Source: Rhizobium sp. Root1212 (GTDB lineage Bacteria > Pseudomonadota > Alphaproteobacteria > Rhizobiales > Rhizobiaceae). From it: 64,000 nucleotides of DNA. The DNA is taken from assembly GCF_001424985.1 (NCBI RefSeq), contig NZ_LMDA01000003.1, forward strand, positions 56,960 to 120,959. The letters are read 5' to 3'. Every line of letters starts with the position of its first letter. The stretch's first letter is position 1. Below, in pieces: positions 8,128 through 16,904 of this stretch. The notes under the pieces are model-generated. The model was given only the letters and a program-made list of their open reading frames with translations, ran no database searches and was not told where the DNA came from. The position numbers and the translations under genes were made by a program.

Positions 8128-10119
8128 TTTCCTGGCCTCAGCCTTGCGCTTCAGGTCCGGCGGCGTCGCCTCGTCGACGAGGGTTGCGATCGCATCGGTC
8201 AGCGACATCGGTGTCTGGGCCTGCGATCCGAGACGGCGGATATTGACCGAACGCTCCTCGGCCTCGCGCATGCCGCAGACGACGATGACCGGAACCTTGG
8301 TCACCGAATGCTCGCGGACCTTGTAGTTGATCTTCTCGTTGCGGAAATCGGTCTCGACCGTGAGGCCCGCATCGCGCAGAAGCTCGGCAACCTCGCGGCC
8401 GTAGTCGTCGGCCTCGGAAGTGATGGTGGCGACCACGACCTGCAGCGGCGAAATCCACAGCGGCATATGGCCGGCGAAGTTCTCGATGAGGATGCCGAGG
8501 AAGCGCTCCATCGAGCCGCAGATGGCACGGTGGATCATGACCGGCTGGGTCTTTTCCGAATTGCTGTCGATGTAGAAGGCGCCAAAACGTTCCGGCAGGT
8601 TGAAGTCCACCTGCGTCGTGCCGCACTGCCATTCGCGGCCGATGGCGTCCTTCAGCGTGTATTCGAACTTCGGACCGTAGAAAGCGCCCTCGCCCGGCAG
8701 GATGCCGGTCTTGATCTTGCCTTCCGCCTGGGTCTCGATGGTCTTCAGCACGTCCATCATCACGCTTTCGGCGCGATCCCACAGCGCGTCGGAACCCACG
8801 CGCTTTTCCGGGCGGGTGGAAAGCTTCACCACGATGTCCTTGAAGCCGAAGTCTTCATAGACCGACAGGATCAGGTCGTTGATGCGCAAGCATTCGGCCG
8901 CCATCTGCTCGTCGGTGCAGAAGACGTGGGCGTCGTCCTGCGTGAAGCCGCGCACGCGCATCAGGCCATGCAGCGCACCAGAGGGCTCATAGCGATGAAC
9001 GTTGCCGAATTCCGCAAGGCGGATCGGCAGTTCGCGGTAAGACTTCAGGCCATGCTTGAAGATCTGGATGTGGCCGGGGCAGTTCATCGGCTTCAGTGCG
9101 AAGACGCGATTATCCGCTTCCTTGTCTTCCGGGTGCGTCAGGGCATGGGCGGATTTTACCGCGAACATGTTTTCCTGATACCAGCCCCAGTGACCGGAGG
9201 TTTCCCAGAGAGCCGTATCCAGCACCTGCGGTGCGTTGACTTCCTGATAGGTGCCGGAAAGACGGCGGCGCATGTACGACACCAGCGTCTGGAAGATGCG
9301 CCAGCCCTTGCCATGCCAGAACACCACTCCCGGACCTTCTTCTTGGAAATGGAACAGGTCCATCTCGCGGCCGAGGCGGCGATGGTCGCGCTTTTCGGCT
9401 TCGGCGAGGATGTTCAGATAGGTGTCCAGCTCTTCCTGGGTGTGCCAGGCCGTGCCGTAGATGCGGGTCAGCATCGGGTTGTTGCTATCGCCGCGCCAAT
9501 AGGCGCCGGCCACCTTCATCAGCTTGAAGGCCGTGCCGATCTGGCCGGTGGAGGCCATGTGCGGGCCGCGGCAGAGATCGAACCAGTCGCCCTGATAATA
9601 GATCTTCAGGTCCTGGCCTTCCGGGATCGCATCGACCAGCTCGACCTTGTACTTCTCGCCCTTGGCGGCAAAAACTTCCTTAGCCTTTTCGCGGCTCCAG
9701 ATTTCCTTGGTGAACGGCTTGTTGCGCTGGATGATCTCCTTCATGCGCTTTTCGATCTTCGGCAGATCGTCGGGCGTGAAAGGTTCATCCTTGGCGAAGT
9801 CGTAATAGAAGCCGTTCTCGATGACCGGGCCGATGGTGACCTGCGTACCGGGCCACAGTTCCTGCACGGCCTCGGCCATGACGTGGGCGGCATCGTGACG
9901 GATCAGTTCGAGCGAACGGGCATCTTCGCGGGTGACGATTTCGAGACGACCGGTTTCGACCGGGTCGGACAGATCGCGCACGGCACCGTCCAGCGCGATG
10001 GCGACGGCCTTCTTGGCGAGCGACTTGGAGATCGATTCGGCGACCTCGCGACCGGTTACGCCTTGGGCGTATTCGCGAACGGAGCCATCGGGAAATGTAA
10101 GGGAAACAGCGTCAGACAT
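8116..10119 (-). CDS. thrS: Threonine--tRNA ligase
   Basis: Class II aminoacyl-tRNA synthetase charging tRNA-Thr, 667 residues, full length for the family. Domain order: N-terminal TGS domain ([23 protein letters not shown]), the editing domain with the [11 protein letters not shown] zinc/editing helix (about residues 75-85), the catalytic core with motif 2 ([20 protein letters not shown]) and motif 3 ([17 protein letters not shown]), and the C-terminal anticodon-binding domain (LQVVVATI). The start MSDAVSL at 10119 fits the family; nine extra in-frame codons lie upstream. No T-box-like leader is apparent in the 122 bp upstream. Confidence 0.97.
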   Translation of the reverse strand: MSDAVSLTFPDGSVREYAQGVTGREVAESISKSLAKKAVAIALDGAVRDLSDPVETGRLEIVTREDARSLELIRHDAAHVMAEAVQELWPGTQVTIGPVIENGFYYDFAKDEPFTPDDLPKIEKRMKEIIQRNKPFTKEIWSREKAKEVFAAKGEKYKVELVDAIPEGQDLKIYYQGDWFDLCRGPHMASTGQIGTAFKLMKVAGAYWRGDSNNPMLTRIYGTAWHTQEELDTYLNILAEAEKRDHRRLGREMDLFHFQEEGPGVVFWHGKGWRIFQTLVSYMRRRLSGTYQEVNAPQVLDTALWETSGHWGWYQENMFAVKSAHALTHPEDKEADNRVFALKPMNCPGHIQIFKHGLKSYRELPIRLAEFGNVHRYEPSGALHGLMRVRGFTQDDAHVFCTDEQMAAECLRINDLILSVYEDFGFKDIVVKLSTRPEKRVGSDALWDRAESVMMDVLKTIETQAEGKIKTGILPGEGAFYGPKFEYTLKDAIGREWQCGTTQVDFNLPERFGAFYIDSNSEKTQPVMIHRAICGSMERFLGILIENFAGHMPLWISPLQVVVATITSEADDYGREVAELLRDAGLTVETDFRNEKINYKVREHSVTKVPVIVVCGMREAEERSVNIRRLGSQAQTPMSLTDAIATLVDEATPPDLKRKAEARKARG

Positions 10120-10241
10120 ATGTTTTTCCTTGTCCAGTCCCGCCAACGAATGCGGGTGGTTTTAGCGGCCGGAACGCTTGATATTCCGGCGAATTGACGC
10201 GCGGGTGATAGATCGTTTTTGTGGCGGAGTAAAGGACGGCC

Positions 10242-10784
10242 TCAGCCGGCGTCGAGCATGGCAGCGAGGTTGCGTACCGTGTTCCAGTTGCGCAGCGTGC
10301 CGACGCCCATGCGCTTCGTCGTCAGCACCGGCAGCAGTTTCGAGGTGCTCGGCTTTGCCGCGAAATCCATCCAGAGGTCGCCATTGACGACGGCAACCTT
10401 TTCGCCCGCCGTGCAATAGCGCTTAAGCTTTTCGACAACGCCGGGGTCGAGCGGCTGGCGCATGACGCGGATGCCGACATTCTGGCCATTCACTTCGCTG
10501 GCCTCGGGAAAGGGATTTCCAGCGGTAAGCGCGCGCCAGCCTTCCGCCGTTCGCGCAACGATATCCACCGCCTTGCCGAAATCGCGCTCGAAGCCTGTTT
10601 CGAAGCGGTTTTCGATGTCGCGGATATCGGCATCGTCAGCCTCGAACACCAGATTACCGGTCGAAACCAGCGTTCGCACCGAGCGGTAGCCTATGCTTTC
10701 GGCGGTGGCTCGCAGCTTCTCCATCACGACCCGTTGTCCAGGAGACAGCACGATGCTGTGCAGCAGGGCAACGTAATGCGTCAT
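10242..10784 (-). CDS. DUF1697 family protein
   Basis: A 180-residue protein of the DUF1697 family. Recognisable features are MTHYVALLHSIVLSPGQRVVM, the GYRSVRTLVSTGNLVFEA strand-turn region and KLLPVLTTKRMGVGTLRNWNT near the C-terminus. The family fold is a pair of alpha/beta modules; biochemical function is unknown. The ATG at 10784 overlaps the TGA of yidD (10781-10783) in an ATGA junction, so translation is likely coupled to yidD. Cytoplasmic, no membrane segment. Confidence 0.85.
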   Translation of the reverse strand: MTHYVALLHSIVLSPGQRVVMEKLRATAESIGYRSVRTLVSTGNLVFEADDADIRDIENRFETGFERDFGKAVDIVARTAEGWRALTAGNPFPEASEVNGQNVGIRVMRQPLDPGVVEKLKRYCTAGEKVAVVNGDLWMDFAAKPSTSKLLPVLTTKRMGVGTLRNWNTVRNLAAMLDAG

Positions 10785-11182
10785 CGGGCATCCTTCAGAT
10801 GCCAGAGCCGCCACGGCGCCCACCAGCGTTTTGCCGCATCCAGCTTTTCCGGCACCGGGTCGAAACCATGGGTGCCACCGGGGCCGCAGCGCATCACCCG
10901 GAACAACGCCATCCAGCCGCCACGCCAGAAACCGTGGCGAGCGATGGCCTCGTAGCCGTATTCCGAGCAGGTCGGCAGGTGCCGGCAGGAATTGCCGATA
11001 AAACAGGAAAGCGTTAATTGGTAGAAGCGGATGAAGCCCATGCCGAACAGGCGGCCGGGGGTTTTGCGGAAAGGGCCGGCATAGTTGCGGCTTTTGGGTC
11101 CCTCCGTCCGGTCAACGTGCGAGAGTGACGGCGTTTCCGCCGCCTCTTCCTTTACGGATCTTTCGTAGCAATACATGCACAT
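10781..11182 (-). CDS. yidD: Membrane protein insertion efficiency factor YidD
   Basis: Small YidD-family protein that assists YidC-dependent insertion of inner-membrane proteins. The core (about residues 48-125) carries the diagnostic FYQLTLSCFIGNSCRHLPTCSEYGYEAI block with three conserved cysteines, then RCGPGGTHGFDPVPE. The first ~45 residues are a hydrophilic extension longer than in E. coli YidD; an alternative start at MGFIRF would give the compact form. Its stop overlaps the DUF1697 start, and the IscU-like gene ends 2 bp upstream. It is not beside rpmH/rnpA/yidC here. Confidence 0.9.
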   Translation of the reverse strand: MCMYCYERSVKEEAAETPSLSHVDRTEGPKSRNYAGPFRKTPGRLFGMGFIRFYQLTLSCFIGNSCRHLPTCSEYGYEAIARHGFWRGGWMALFRVMRCGPGGTHGFDPVPEKLDAAKRWWAPWRLWHLKDAR

Positions 11183-11184
11183 GC

Positions 11185-11628
11185 TTAGACGGCCGCCACC
11201 CGCTTGGTCTCGACCTGCCCAATGGCATCGACCACCGCGTCAAATGTCAGCATCGTCGAGGCATGCCGCGCCTTGTAATCCTTCACCGGCTTCAGAAACC
11301 GCATCTCCTCGAAGCGGCCGGAAGGCCCTTCGCCGTCCGCCTTCAGCATGGCGAGCATATCCTCGCGTGCCTGGCGGATTTCCGACACCGTTGCACCGAC
11401 CACATGGCGCGCCATGACAGACGAAGACGCCTGCCCCAGAGCGCAGGCCTTCAGCTCGTGGGAGAAGTCGCTCACCACGTCGCCGTCCATCTTGATATAG
11501 ACGCGCACCTTCGAGCCGCAGAGCTTGGAATGGGCCTGCGCCTCGGCATCCGCATCCAGCAAAGCGCCGATGCGCGGGATATTGCCGGCGAATTCGAGAA
11601 TCCGGCTGTTGTAGATGTCATCCATCAT
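11185..11628 (-). CDS. IscU/NifU-N-like iron-sulfur scaffold homologue
   Basis: A 147-residue member of the IscU/SufU/NifU N-terminal family, which builds Fe-S clusters on three cysteines. Two cysteines are retained: Cys37 in KLCGSK and Cys62 in KACALGQASSS. The third family position (HCS in IscU) is HAS here, with Ala123, and the nearby Asp of CGD is Ser39. Canonical cluster assembly is therefore doubtful. Length and secondary-structure pattern otherwise fit. It heads a three-gene unit with yidD and the DUF1697 gene. The start MMDDIY at 11628 is the natural one. Confidence 0.8.
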   Translation of the reverse strand: MMDDIYNSRILEFAGNIPRIGALLDADAEAQAHSKLCGSKVRVYIKMDGDVVSDFSHELKACALGQASSSVMARHVVGATVSEIRQAREDMLAMLKADGEGPSGRFEEMRFLKPVKDYKARHASTMLTFDAVVDAIGQVETKRVAAV

Positions 11629-11969
11629 TCGGCGCTATCCGGTCCATTTTTTACGCATTCGAGTAATCCGCGGATGATTTTCTACCGTATACGGGAAAAA
11701 AACACAGCGTCTCCAAACACGCCTCTTTCACATCGTAGCTCGCATATTATATGCTATGTCGTGTGGGGGCGACAGCTTGGCAAGGCCAAACCGTCGCCTG
11801 TTGTTTGGGAAACCGTGCCGGATGATCCAGAGCCCTTAACCTCTGTCAATCTGAAAGCCCCGGAGCCCGCCAACGGAAACCAATGCCTGAAAGCGTCAGG
11901 TGAATGGCCAGTGGCGAGTTGTCCGAAAAGATAAACGTCGCGTAACCCGCGTTAAGCAAGGGGCCATTT
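11629..11969 (+). promoter_or_regulatory. folE promoter and long structured leader
   Basis: A 341-bp gene-free stretch. The AT-rich block GCATATTATATGC (about 11740-11755) looks like a -10 region set in a short dyad, with TTTCAC upstream as a possible -35. From about 11760 a leader of ~210 nt would follow. It begins with a compound hairpin: GGCGAC 11768-11773 pairs with GTCGCC 11793-11798, enclosing TTGGC/GCCAA (11777-11789) with loop AAG. Further hairpins are CAGAG/CTCTG and CCTGA/TCAGG before the AAGGGG ribosome site. I could not match the conserved cores of the known folE-associated THF-II riboswitch. Confidence 0.45.
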
Positions 11970-12587
11970 ATGGACGCCATCGTCAAGAATTTTCCGGCAC
12001 CGGCAGGTGCCGACAATCGCCCGACCCAGAAGGAAGCCGAAGAGGCCGTGCGCGTGCTGTTGCGCTGGGCCGGCGACGATCCGGCGCGCGAGGGCCTGCT
12101 CGATACTCCTGCCCGCGTTGCGAAAGCCTATAAGGAACTCTTCTCCGGCTACGAACAGGCTGCCGAAGACGTTCTCGGCCGCACTTTCGATGAAGTGGGC
12201 GGCTATGACGATATCGTCCTCGTTAAGGATATCCCGTTCTTCTCGCATTGCGAACACCACATGGTGCCGATCATTGGCAAGGCGCATGTCGCCTATCTGC
12301 CGAACGGCCGCGTTCTCGGCCTCTCGAAGATCGCCCGGGTCGTCGAAATCTACGGCCGCCGCCTGCAGACGCAGGAAACCATGACGGCCCAGATCGCCAA
12401 AGCGATCGACGACACGCTGCAGCCGCGCGGTGTCGCGGTCATGATCGAAGCCGAGCATATGTGCATGGCCATGCGCGGTGTCCAGAAGCAGGGCTCGACA
12501 ACCCTGACGACGACCTTTACCGGTGCGTTCAAGAGCGAGCCTGCCGAGCAGGCACGCTTCATGACCATGCTTCGGGGCTTCAAGTAA
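11970..12587 (+). CDS. folE: GTP cyclohydrolase I
   Basis: A 205-residue, zinc-dependent homodecameric enzyme converting GTP to 7,8-dihydroneopterin triphosphate, the first step of tetrahydrofolate (and possibly queuosine) synthesis. Zinc ligands are visible: Cys94 in FSHCEHHM and Cys165 in [12 protein letters not shown]. The conserved [18 protein letters not shown] and [11 protein letters not shown] segments are intact. The start at 11970 follows an AAGGGG ribosome site. It is preceded by a long structured leader and followed at 22 bp by hisI, with a hairpin linking the two. Confidence 0.97.
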   Translation: MDAIVKNFPAPAGADNRPTQKEAEEAVRVLLRWAGDDPAREGLLDTPARVAKAYKELFSGYEQAAEDVLGRTFDEVGGYDDIVLVKDIPFFSHCEHHMVPIIGKAHVAYLPNGRVLGLSKIARVVEIYGRRLQTQETMTAQIAKAIDDTLQPRGVAVMIEAEHMCMAMRGVQKQGSTTLTTTFTGAFKSEPAEQARFMTMLRGFK

Positions 12588-12607
12588 GCTCCGGTTTTCG
12601 GAGCTTA
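12585..12607 (+). promoter_or_regulatory. Hairpin joining the folE stop and hisI ribosome-binding site
   Basis: TAAGCTCCG (beginning with the folE stop) pairs over 9 bp with CGGAGCTTA around a GTTTT loop. The CGGAG half is the only plausible ribosome-binding site of hisI, whose ATG is at 12610. Ribosomes finishing folE would open it, so it probably couples translation. Confidence 0.5.
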
Positions 12608-12609
12608 CG

Positions 12610-13062
12610 ATGACCATCACCTTCGATGCCCCTTCCAGCGACAAGGCAGAGCTTGAAACCGGCCCTGCCTTCACCCCGCGATTCGATGCCAACGGGCTGA
12701 TCACCGCCGTCGTCACCGATGCCGGCGACGGTGAATTGCTGATGGTCGCACATATGAACGAAGAGGCGCTGGCGCTTACCATCGAAACCGGTATCGCCCA
12801 CTACTACAGCCGTTCGCGCAAAAAGCTCTGGAAGAAGGGGGAGACCTCGGGAAACCTGCAGAGCGTGATCGAGATGCGAACGGATTGCGACCAGGATGCC
12901 GTCTGGCTGAAGGTCAAGGTCGCCGGCCATGACGCAACCTGCCACACCGGCCGCCGCTCCTGCTTCTATCGGACGATCGGGCGGGATGGAGATACTGCGA
13001 AAGTATCCATCACCGATACGGAAGTTCACTTTCATCCCGACGAGATCTACGGCAAAAATTAA
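12610..13062 (+). CDS. hisI: Phosphoribosyl-AMP cyclohydrolase
   Basis: A 150-residue single-domain HisI, which opens the purine ring of phosphoribosyl-AMP in step three of histidine synthesis. Visible are [16 protein letters not shown], the [18 protein letters not shown] active-site segment, [11 protein letters not shown] with the Asp metal ligands, and the zinc cysteines in [11 protein letters not shown]. It lacks the HisE pyrophosphohydrolase domain, as in other alphaproteobacteria. It lies directly after folE and is probably coupled to it by the hairpin over its ribosome site. Confidence 0.95.
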   Translation: MTITFDAPSSDKAELETGPAFTPRFDANGLITAVVTDAGDGELLMVAHMNEEALALTIETGIAHYYSRSRKKLWKKGETSGNLQSVIEMRTDCDQDAVWLKVKVAGHDATCHTGRRSCFYRTIGRDGDTAKVSITDTEVHFHPDEIYGKN

Positions 13063-13273
13063 GCATCTGCCGCTTTTTGGAACGGTTTTGACGAAGATTC
13101 ACGAATTCGCAACTTGGTGAGCGCGTAATCTGAGGCAATGCGGGGCGGTTCCCCCGGTTACAGCGGAAAAACCGGTAACCACGCAGATTTGCCTGACCGA
13201 TGTCGTCCCCGCGACCGAAACGGGGTGCACACTATCGGACGTCGCAATCGAATCTGCGGCATGGAGGTGCCGG

Positions 13274-14239
13274 ATGTTGAACTGGTCATTTAATCGCAAC
13301 ACCCTGACGGCCGACGCCTCGGCCCCCAGCGGCCCGTCCCTCAACCAGCCCCTTGAACCTCCGCAGGAGATGAAACCTGCGAAATCGCGTATCGCGCTTG
13401 CCCTTGGCGGCGGCGCTGCCCGCGGCTGGGCACATATCGGTGTGCTACGCGCACTGGACGAGGAAGGCATCGAGGTCGGCATGATCGCCGGCACCTCGAT
13501 CGGCGCTCTCGTTGGCGGCTGTTATCTCGCCGGCAAGCTCGACGAACTCGAAACCTTCGCCCGGTCGCTGACCATGCGCCGCATTGCCGGCCTTCTCGAT
13601 TTCGCCATCGGCGGCGGCGGGCTGCTCGGCGGTCTCCGGCTCACCAAGCGCATGCAGGAACACCTGCAGGAAACCACCATCGAAAGCCTCGACCGCACCT
13701 TCGTCGCCGTCGCGACCGAGGTCAATTCCGGCCACGAGGTCTGGATCGGCGAGGGTTCGCTGATCACGGCCATCCGCGCCTCCTACGCCCTGCCCGGCAT
13801 CTTCGAGCCGGTCAAGTGCAACAACCGCACGCTGGTCGATGGCGCCCTCGTCAATCCCGTTCCGGTTTCGGTCTGCCGCGCCCATGAGGAACAGTTGGTC
13901 GTCGCCGTGAACCTGCACTACGACCTTTATGGCCGTTCGGCCGTCATCAAGCATCGCGCCACCAACGAGGTTGCCGATCCGCAACCACGGACCAAGCCCG
14001 ATGCCGCCGCCAAGCTCGGCATGACCGCCGTCATGGTGCAGGCCTTCAACATCATTCAGGACCGTATTTCCCGCGCCCGGCTCGCCGGCGATCCGCCGGA
14101 CCTCCAGCTTCACCCGAAGCTTTCCGATATCGGCCTGTCCGAGTTCCACCGCGCCGGCGAGGCCATCGACCGCGGCTATCACGAAACCAAGGCAAAGCTT
14201 GGCGAACTGAAGCGACTGCAGGACGTCATGATCCGCTGA
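13274..14239 (+). CDS. Patatin-like phospholipase (RssA/NTE type)
   Basis: A 321-residue serine hydrolase of the patatin family. The glycine-rich oxyanion motif GGGAARGWAHIG (residues 45-56), the nucleophile elbow GTSIG (Ser75) and the catalytic Asp in VDGALVNPVP (near residue 194) are all present. This predicts an active lipid acyl hydrolase. There is no signal peptide; the first ~38 residues are a polar Pro-rich leader. A second ATG at MKPAKSR is possible. It stands alone; a strong intrinsic terminator lies at 14379-14409. Confidence 0.9.
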   Translation: MLNWSFNRNTLTADASAPSGPSLNQPLEPPQEMKPAKSRIALALGGGAARGWAHIGVLRALDEEGIEVGMIAGTSIGALVGGCYLAGKLDELETFARSLTMRRIAGLLDFAIGGGGLLGGLRLTKRMQEHLQETTIESLDRTFVAVATEVNSGHEVWIGEGSLITAIRASYALPGIFEPVKCNNRTLVDGALVNPVPVSVCRAHEEQLVVAVNLHYDLYGRSAVIKHRATNEVADPQPRTKPDAAAKLGMTAVMVQAFNIIQDRISRARLAGDPPDLQLHPKLSDIGLSEFHRAGEAIDRGYHETKAKLGELKRLQDVMIR

Positions 14240-14269
14240 GGGTGGGTCGAACGAAACCCTCCTCGGTCA

Positions 14270-14290
14270 TGGTCGGGCTTGACCCGACCA
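14270..14290. repeat. Rhizobial intergenic palindrome
   Basis: Perfect 8-bp inverted repeat TGGTCGGG/CCCGACCA around CTTGA. The same palindrome appears in the opposite orientation at 21816-21838, and related ones occur at 21775-21797 and 44031-44081. These are short interspersed palindromic elements of the kind common between rhizobial genes. Confidence 0.6.
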
Positions 14291-14378
14291 CCCATAAGGC
14301 TCTCCATTCACGATAGGCCGGAAGATCCTCCGCTCACGCCCGAGGATGAAGTGTGCAGCTTGCTTTATCAACAAGCAT

Positions 14379-14409
14379 AGGGCGCGCCCGACGAGGACGC
14401 GCCCTTTTC
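14379..14409 (+). terminator. Intrinsic terminator after the patatin gene
   Basis: The stem AGGGCGCG/CGCGCCCT is followed by TTTT on the plus strand. It lies 140 bp after the patatin gene and just before the convergent CBS gene. Confidence 0.8.
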
Positions 14410-14427
14410 TCGTTCACCTACCCGAAC

Positions 14428-14856
14428 TCAGCTGGCGATATAAGCCTTGATCTGCTCGGCCTCCTGCTCGATGGCCGTGATATGGCGGCGCACCGCGTCG
14501 CCGATCGAGACGATGCCGACCAGTTGGCCGTTGCGCTCCACAGGCAGATGACGGGCGCGGATGTGGTTCATGATCTCCATGATATCGTTGACACTCATGT
14601 CCTCGTGGCAGACGTGGACTTTCGCGGTCATCAGCGCCGTCACCGGCTTGTCGAGAACCCCGGCCCCGTATTTCGAGATCCCGGCGACGATATCGCGTTC
14701 GGAAAGAATGCCGGCGATCTTGTCACCGGGCTTGGTCACCACGACGGCACCGACACGGTTCTTGTACAGTGCCTCAACGGCATCGCGCACCGTCGCATGC
14801 GGATCGACGGTGTAAACCTGTCGTCCCTTTTCATCGAGTATGGCCTTAACAGACAT
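14428..14856 (-). CDS. Tandem CBS-domain protein
   Basis: A 142-residue protein made only of a CBS pair, the adenosyl-ligand-binding module. CBS1 covers about residues 8-65 (VDPHATVRDAVEAL ... VGAVVV ... GILSERDI) and CBS2 about 75-130 (MTAKVHVCHEDMSVNDIM ... HLPVERNGQLVGIVSIGDAVR). Stand-alone CBS proteins sense AMP/ATP or SAM and regulate partners; the partner is unknown here. The start MSVKAI at 14856 has a strong AGGAGGTT-like ribosome site just upstream (ACCTCC on the plus strand), which decides it against the 63-codon upstream extension. Confidence 0.9.
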   Translation of the reverse strand: MSVKAILDEKGRQVYTVDPHATVRDAVEALYKNRVGAVVVTKPGDKIAGILSERDIVAGISKYGAGVLDKPVTALMTAKVHVCHEDMSVNDIMEIMNHIRARHLPVERNGQLVGIVSIGDAVRRHITAIEQEAEQIKAYIAS

Positions 14857-15064
14857 CAGAAACCTCCGCTTCAATCTGTCTGACAGGCAAACCGACAAAC
14901 CGGCGCACGGTGATGTGCGTCCCCGGTTTCGGATCGGTCTGCATGGCAGACGCCCTCCACTCGCACACTTCATCCGTTGGGATGCCATCCCCAAATGTCG
15001 GCACCAACGGAAGAGAATGGTGCGCCGAGCCGGCGCGGAAATCAAGAAAACTCACTGGAAATAG

Positions 15065-15793
15065 TTAGTTTCGCGGGTCGAAGAGATCGAAAAGCAGGAA
15101 ACCGAAGAGGAAGCCGCCAATATGGGCTTCCCAGGCGATCGCGCCGGCCCCGCCGAACGCAAAAACACCCAAACCGATCAAGAAATTGGTGAGGAACCAG
15201 ATTCCCGCAAAGACCAGAACCGAACGGTTGGACAGCGCCTCCGCCACACTCAGCCGGCGATTGAGATGGGCGAACTGACGGCTGATGCGGCCGCTGGGCG
15301 AAAAAACGAATCGCGCCGCCGCTCCCATCAGGCCCGAAACGACGCCGGAGGCACCGACGACCACGGTCATCTCGCCCCAATGGAAGACGACGTGCATGGC
15401 AACGGCGGCCGCAGCCGACAGGCACCAGAACACAGCAAGCCGGATCATGCCGATGCGCCGCACCACCGGCGCACCGAAGGCGACCATCCAGAAGCCGTTG
15501 AAGATCAGGTGCTCCCAGCTGCCGTGCAGGAAGGAATAGGTGACCGGGCTCCAGAGCCAGGCGAGGTTCTGGTCGGCAAGCGGGTGATCGTAACGGGCAG
15601 GTAGGAAAGCGAAGTTGAAGATCAGTTCGTTGTCGACCGCGACCGGCAGCAGATAGGTGCGGATCGCATGGATGGCGATGAGCACGGCGAGGATGACGAC
15701 CAGCCCGCCCGGCAGGTTGAAAGCCGGCTCGCGCCGCGGCGCAAGCGTCTCTTCTTCCGCGGGCCGTGCCGCCTCGTTGCTTTCATCCGTCAT
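15065..15793 (-). CDS. Rhomboid family intramembrane serine protease
   Basis: A 242-residue polytopic membrane protease. After a polar N-terminus (~26 residues) there are about six transmembrane segments. The catalytic dyad is Ser149 in VGASGVVSGLMG and His224 in AHIGGFLFGF. The conserved HGSWEHLIFNGFW loop (His90, His95, Asn99) matches the HxxxH-N signature. Rhomboids cleave single-pass membrane proteins; the substrate is unknown. The gene is monocistronic in appearance, with 208 bp to the CBS gene downstream. Confidence 0.9.
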   Translation of the reverse strand: MTDESNEAARPAEEETLAPRREPAFNLPGGLVVILAVLIAIHAIRTYLLPVAVDNELIFNFAFLPARYDHPLADQNLAWLWSPVTYSFLHGSWEHLIFNGFWMVAFGAPVVRRIGMIRLAVFWCLSAAAAVAMHVVFHWGEMTVVVGASGVVSGLMGAAARFVFSPSGRISRQFAHLNRRLSVAEALSNRSVLVFAGIWFLTNFLIGLGVFAFGGAGAIAWEAHIGGFLFGFLLFDLFDPRN

Positions 15794-15898
15794 GTTTGCC
15801 CGCTCTCCCTGTCCGGCACCGTGCAGGGTTTAGCCGATTCATCCAGCCACCGACAGGTACCAGCCTGCGGCCGGACCACTTGCCGCACCACCCGAACA

Positions 15899-16055
15899 AA
15901 AAAATGGCCGTCCAGCGGAACTGAACGGCCATGAAGTCCCCGAAATCCCCGTGGACCTCCAAGTTGTGTGCCGAAGGCAACCCTTCGTGAAGTGATGACC
16001 CTTGATGCCACGGGACCGGTTGCCGCCGCAACTTAAACCGTTCGTTAACCTTAAT
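15899..16055 (-). ncRNA. Candidate small RNA ending in an orphan terminator
   Basis: On the minus strand ATGGCCGT pairs with ACGGCCAT (15903-15932), followed by seven T, a good intrinsic terminator. No minus-strand protein gene ends here; the nearest upstream sequence is 200 bp of intergenic DNA. The transcript would include a purine-rich ACTTGGAGGTCC segment and a GTCC/GGAC stem before the terminator. The 5' end is a guess; an AT-rich block near 16035-16060 could hold the promoter. The rest of the 362-bp gap (15794-16155) holds only the dyad next to the PAS gene. Confidence 0.4.
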
Positions 16056-16112
16056 TCCGGGCTGGCACGAAATTCGCAGCGCGTTCCTCATCTGGCGGTT
16101 TTCCGCCGCCGA

Positions 16113-16131
16113 ATGTGCCGGAACGGCACAT
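16113..16131. promoter_or_regulatory. Dyad upstream of the PAS-like gene
   Basis: The 8-bp inverted repeat ATGTGCCG/CGGCACAT around GAA sits 25 bp before the PAS-like gene start. It is a plausible operator or leader hairpin; no regulator is identified. Confidence 0.35.
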
Positions 16132-16155
16132 AGTGTATTGAATGGACATGACAGC

Positions 16156-16785
16156 ATGCGCAGCAAAGCATCCGCCGAAATCTTCAGCTACTGGAACGAC
16201 CTGCGCGGGCATGGCGAAGCCCCATCCCGCGAGCAGATTGAACCGGCCCATATTCGCTCCGTTCTGGCGGACCTCTTCATCCTCGAAGCACGGGAGGATG
16301 GCGACATCCGCTTCCGGCTTGCCGGCACGCGCATCTGCTCGCTTTTCGCGCGCGAATTGCGCGGCTCGCGCTTCGATGCGCTCTGGGCCGGCGAACAGGC
16401 CGGCAAGGTCGACAGCATCCTGAACGACGTGCTGGTGCAAAAACTGCCTGTCATGATGTCGGCGATCGCGCTTGCCGGGCGCTCCGAGCGGCTGCCGGTG
16501 GAAGTCGTACTTTTGCCGCTGCGCTCCGGCGGCGAGAAGGTCGACCGCATCATCGGCGCCCTCGCCCCTCTGACCCGTCCGCTCTGGCTCGATGCGACGC
16601 CGGCCAATTATCTTGAGATGAGCGGCCTGCGCGTTCTCGACGTCACCGGGGCCGAGCCCTTCCTGCAAAACCGCCCGGACGCGGCGCTGCCGCCGGTCCC
16701 GCCAAGGCAGGCATCGCAGAACTTCGGCGCCGCCATTCGCCGGGTGCTGCACCTCACCGTCTTCGACGGTGGCCGAGGCAAGTGA
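16156..16785 (+). CDS. PAS-domain protein (PAS_5 / DUF1849-like sensor fold)
   Basis: A 209-residue cytoplasmic protein whose central part has the pattern of a PAS_5-type domain found in alphaproteobacteria: FSYWNDLRGHGEAPSREQIEP, ILADLFILE-like strand (VLADLFILEAREDGDIRFRLAGTRI, split by a turn), then LPVEVVLLPLRSGG. It has no output domain, so it may sense a ligand and act on a partner. I place the start at ATG 16156; six codons upstream there is an in-frame TTG. A 19-base dyad lies just upstream. Confidence 0.7.
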   Translation: MRSKASAEIFSYWNDLRGHGEAPSREQIEPAHIRSVLADLFILEAREDGDIRFRLAGTRICSLFARELRGSRFDALWAGEQAGKVDSILNDVLVQKLPVMMSAIALAGRSERLPVEVVLLPLRSGGEKVDRIIGALAPLTRPLWLDATPANYLEMSGLRVLDVTGAEPFLQNRPDAALPPVPPRQASQNFGAAIRRVLHLTVFDGGRGK

Positions 16786-16904
16786 TCTGCAACAATACGC
16801 AGGCTCTGGTTGCAGTCGCTTCAAAACGACGGGATGAACAAACCTTCTATTAACCCGGCTCCTGTAGAAGCGGTGGTAACGATCGACGTCCTGACAGTGT
16901 GAGC

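Noticed and set aside
8308..10197. A 629-residue open frame on the plus strand antisense to thrS
   Set aside because: It mirrors thrS codons, has no family motifs and no ribosome site; a shadow caused by high GC.
11640..11969. Confident THF-II riboswitch call before folE
   Set aside because: Strong hairpins exist, but the two conserved internal-loop cores could not be matched, so it is kept only as a finding.
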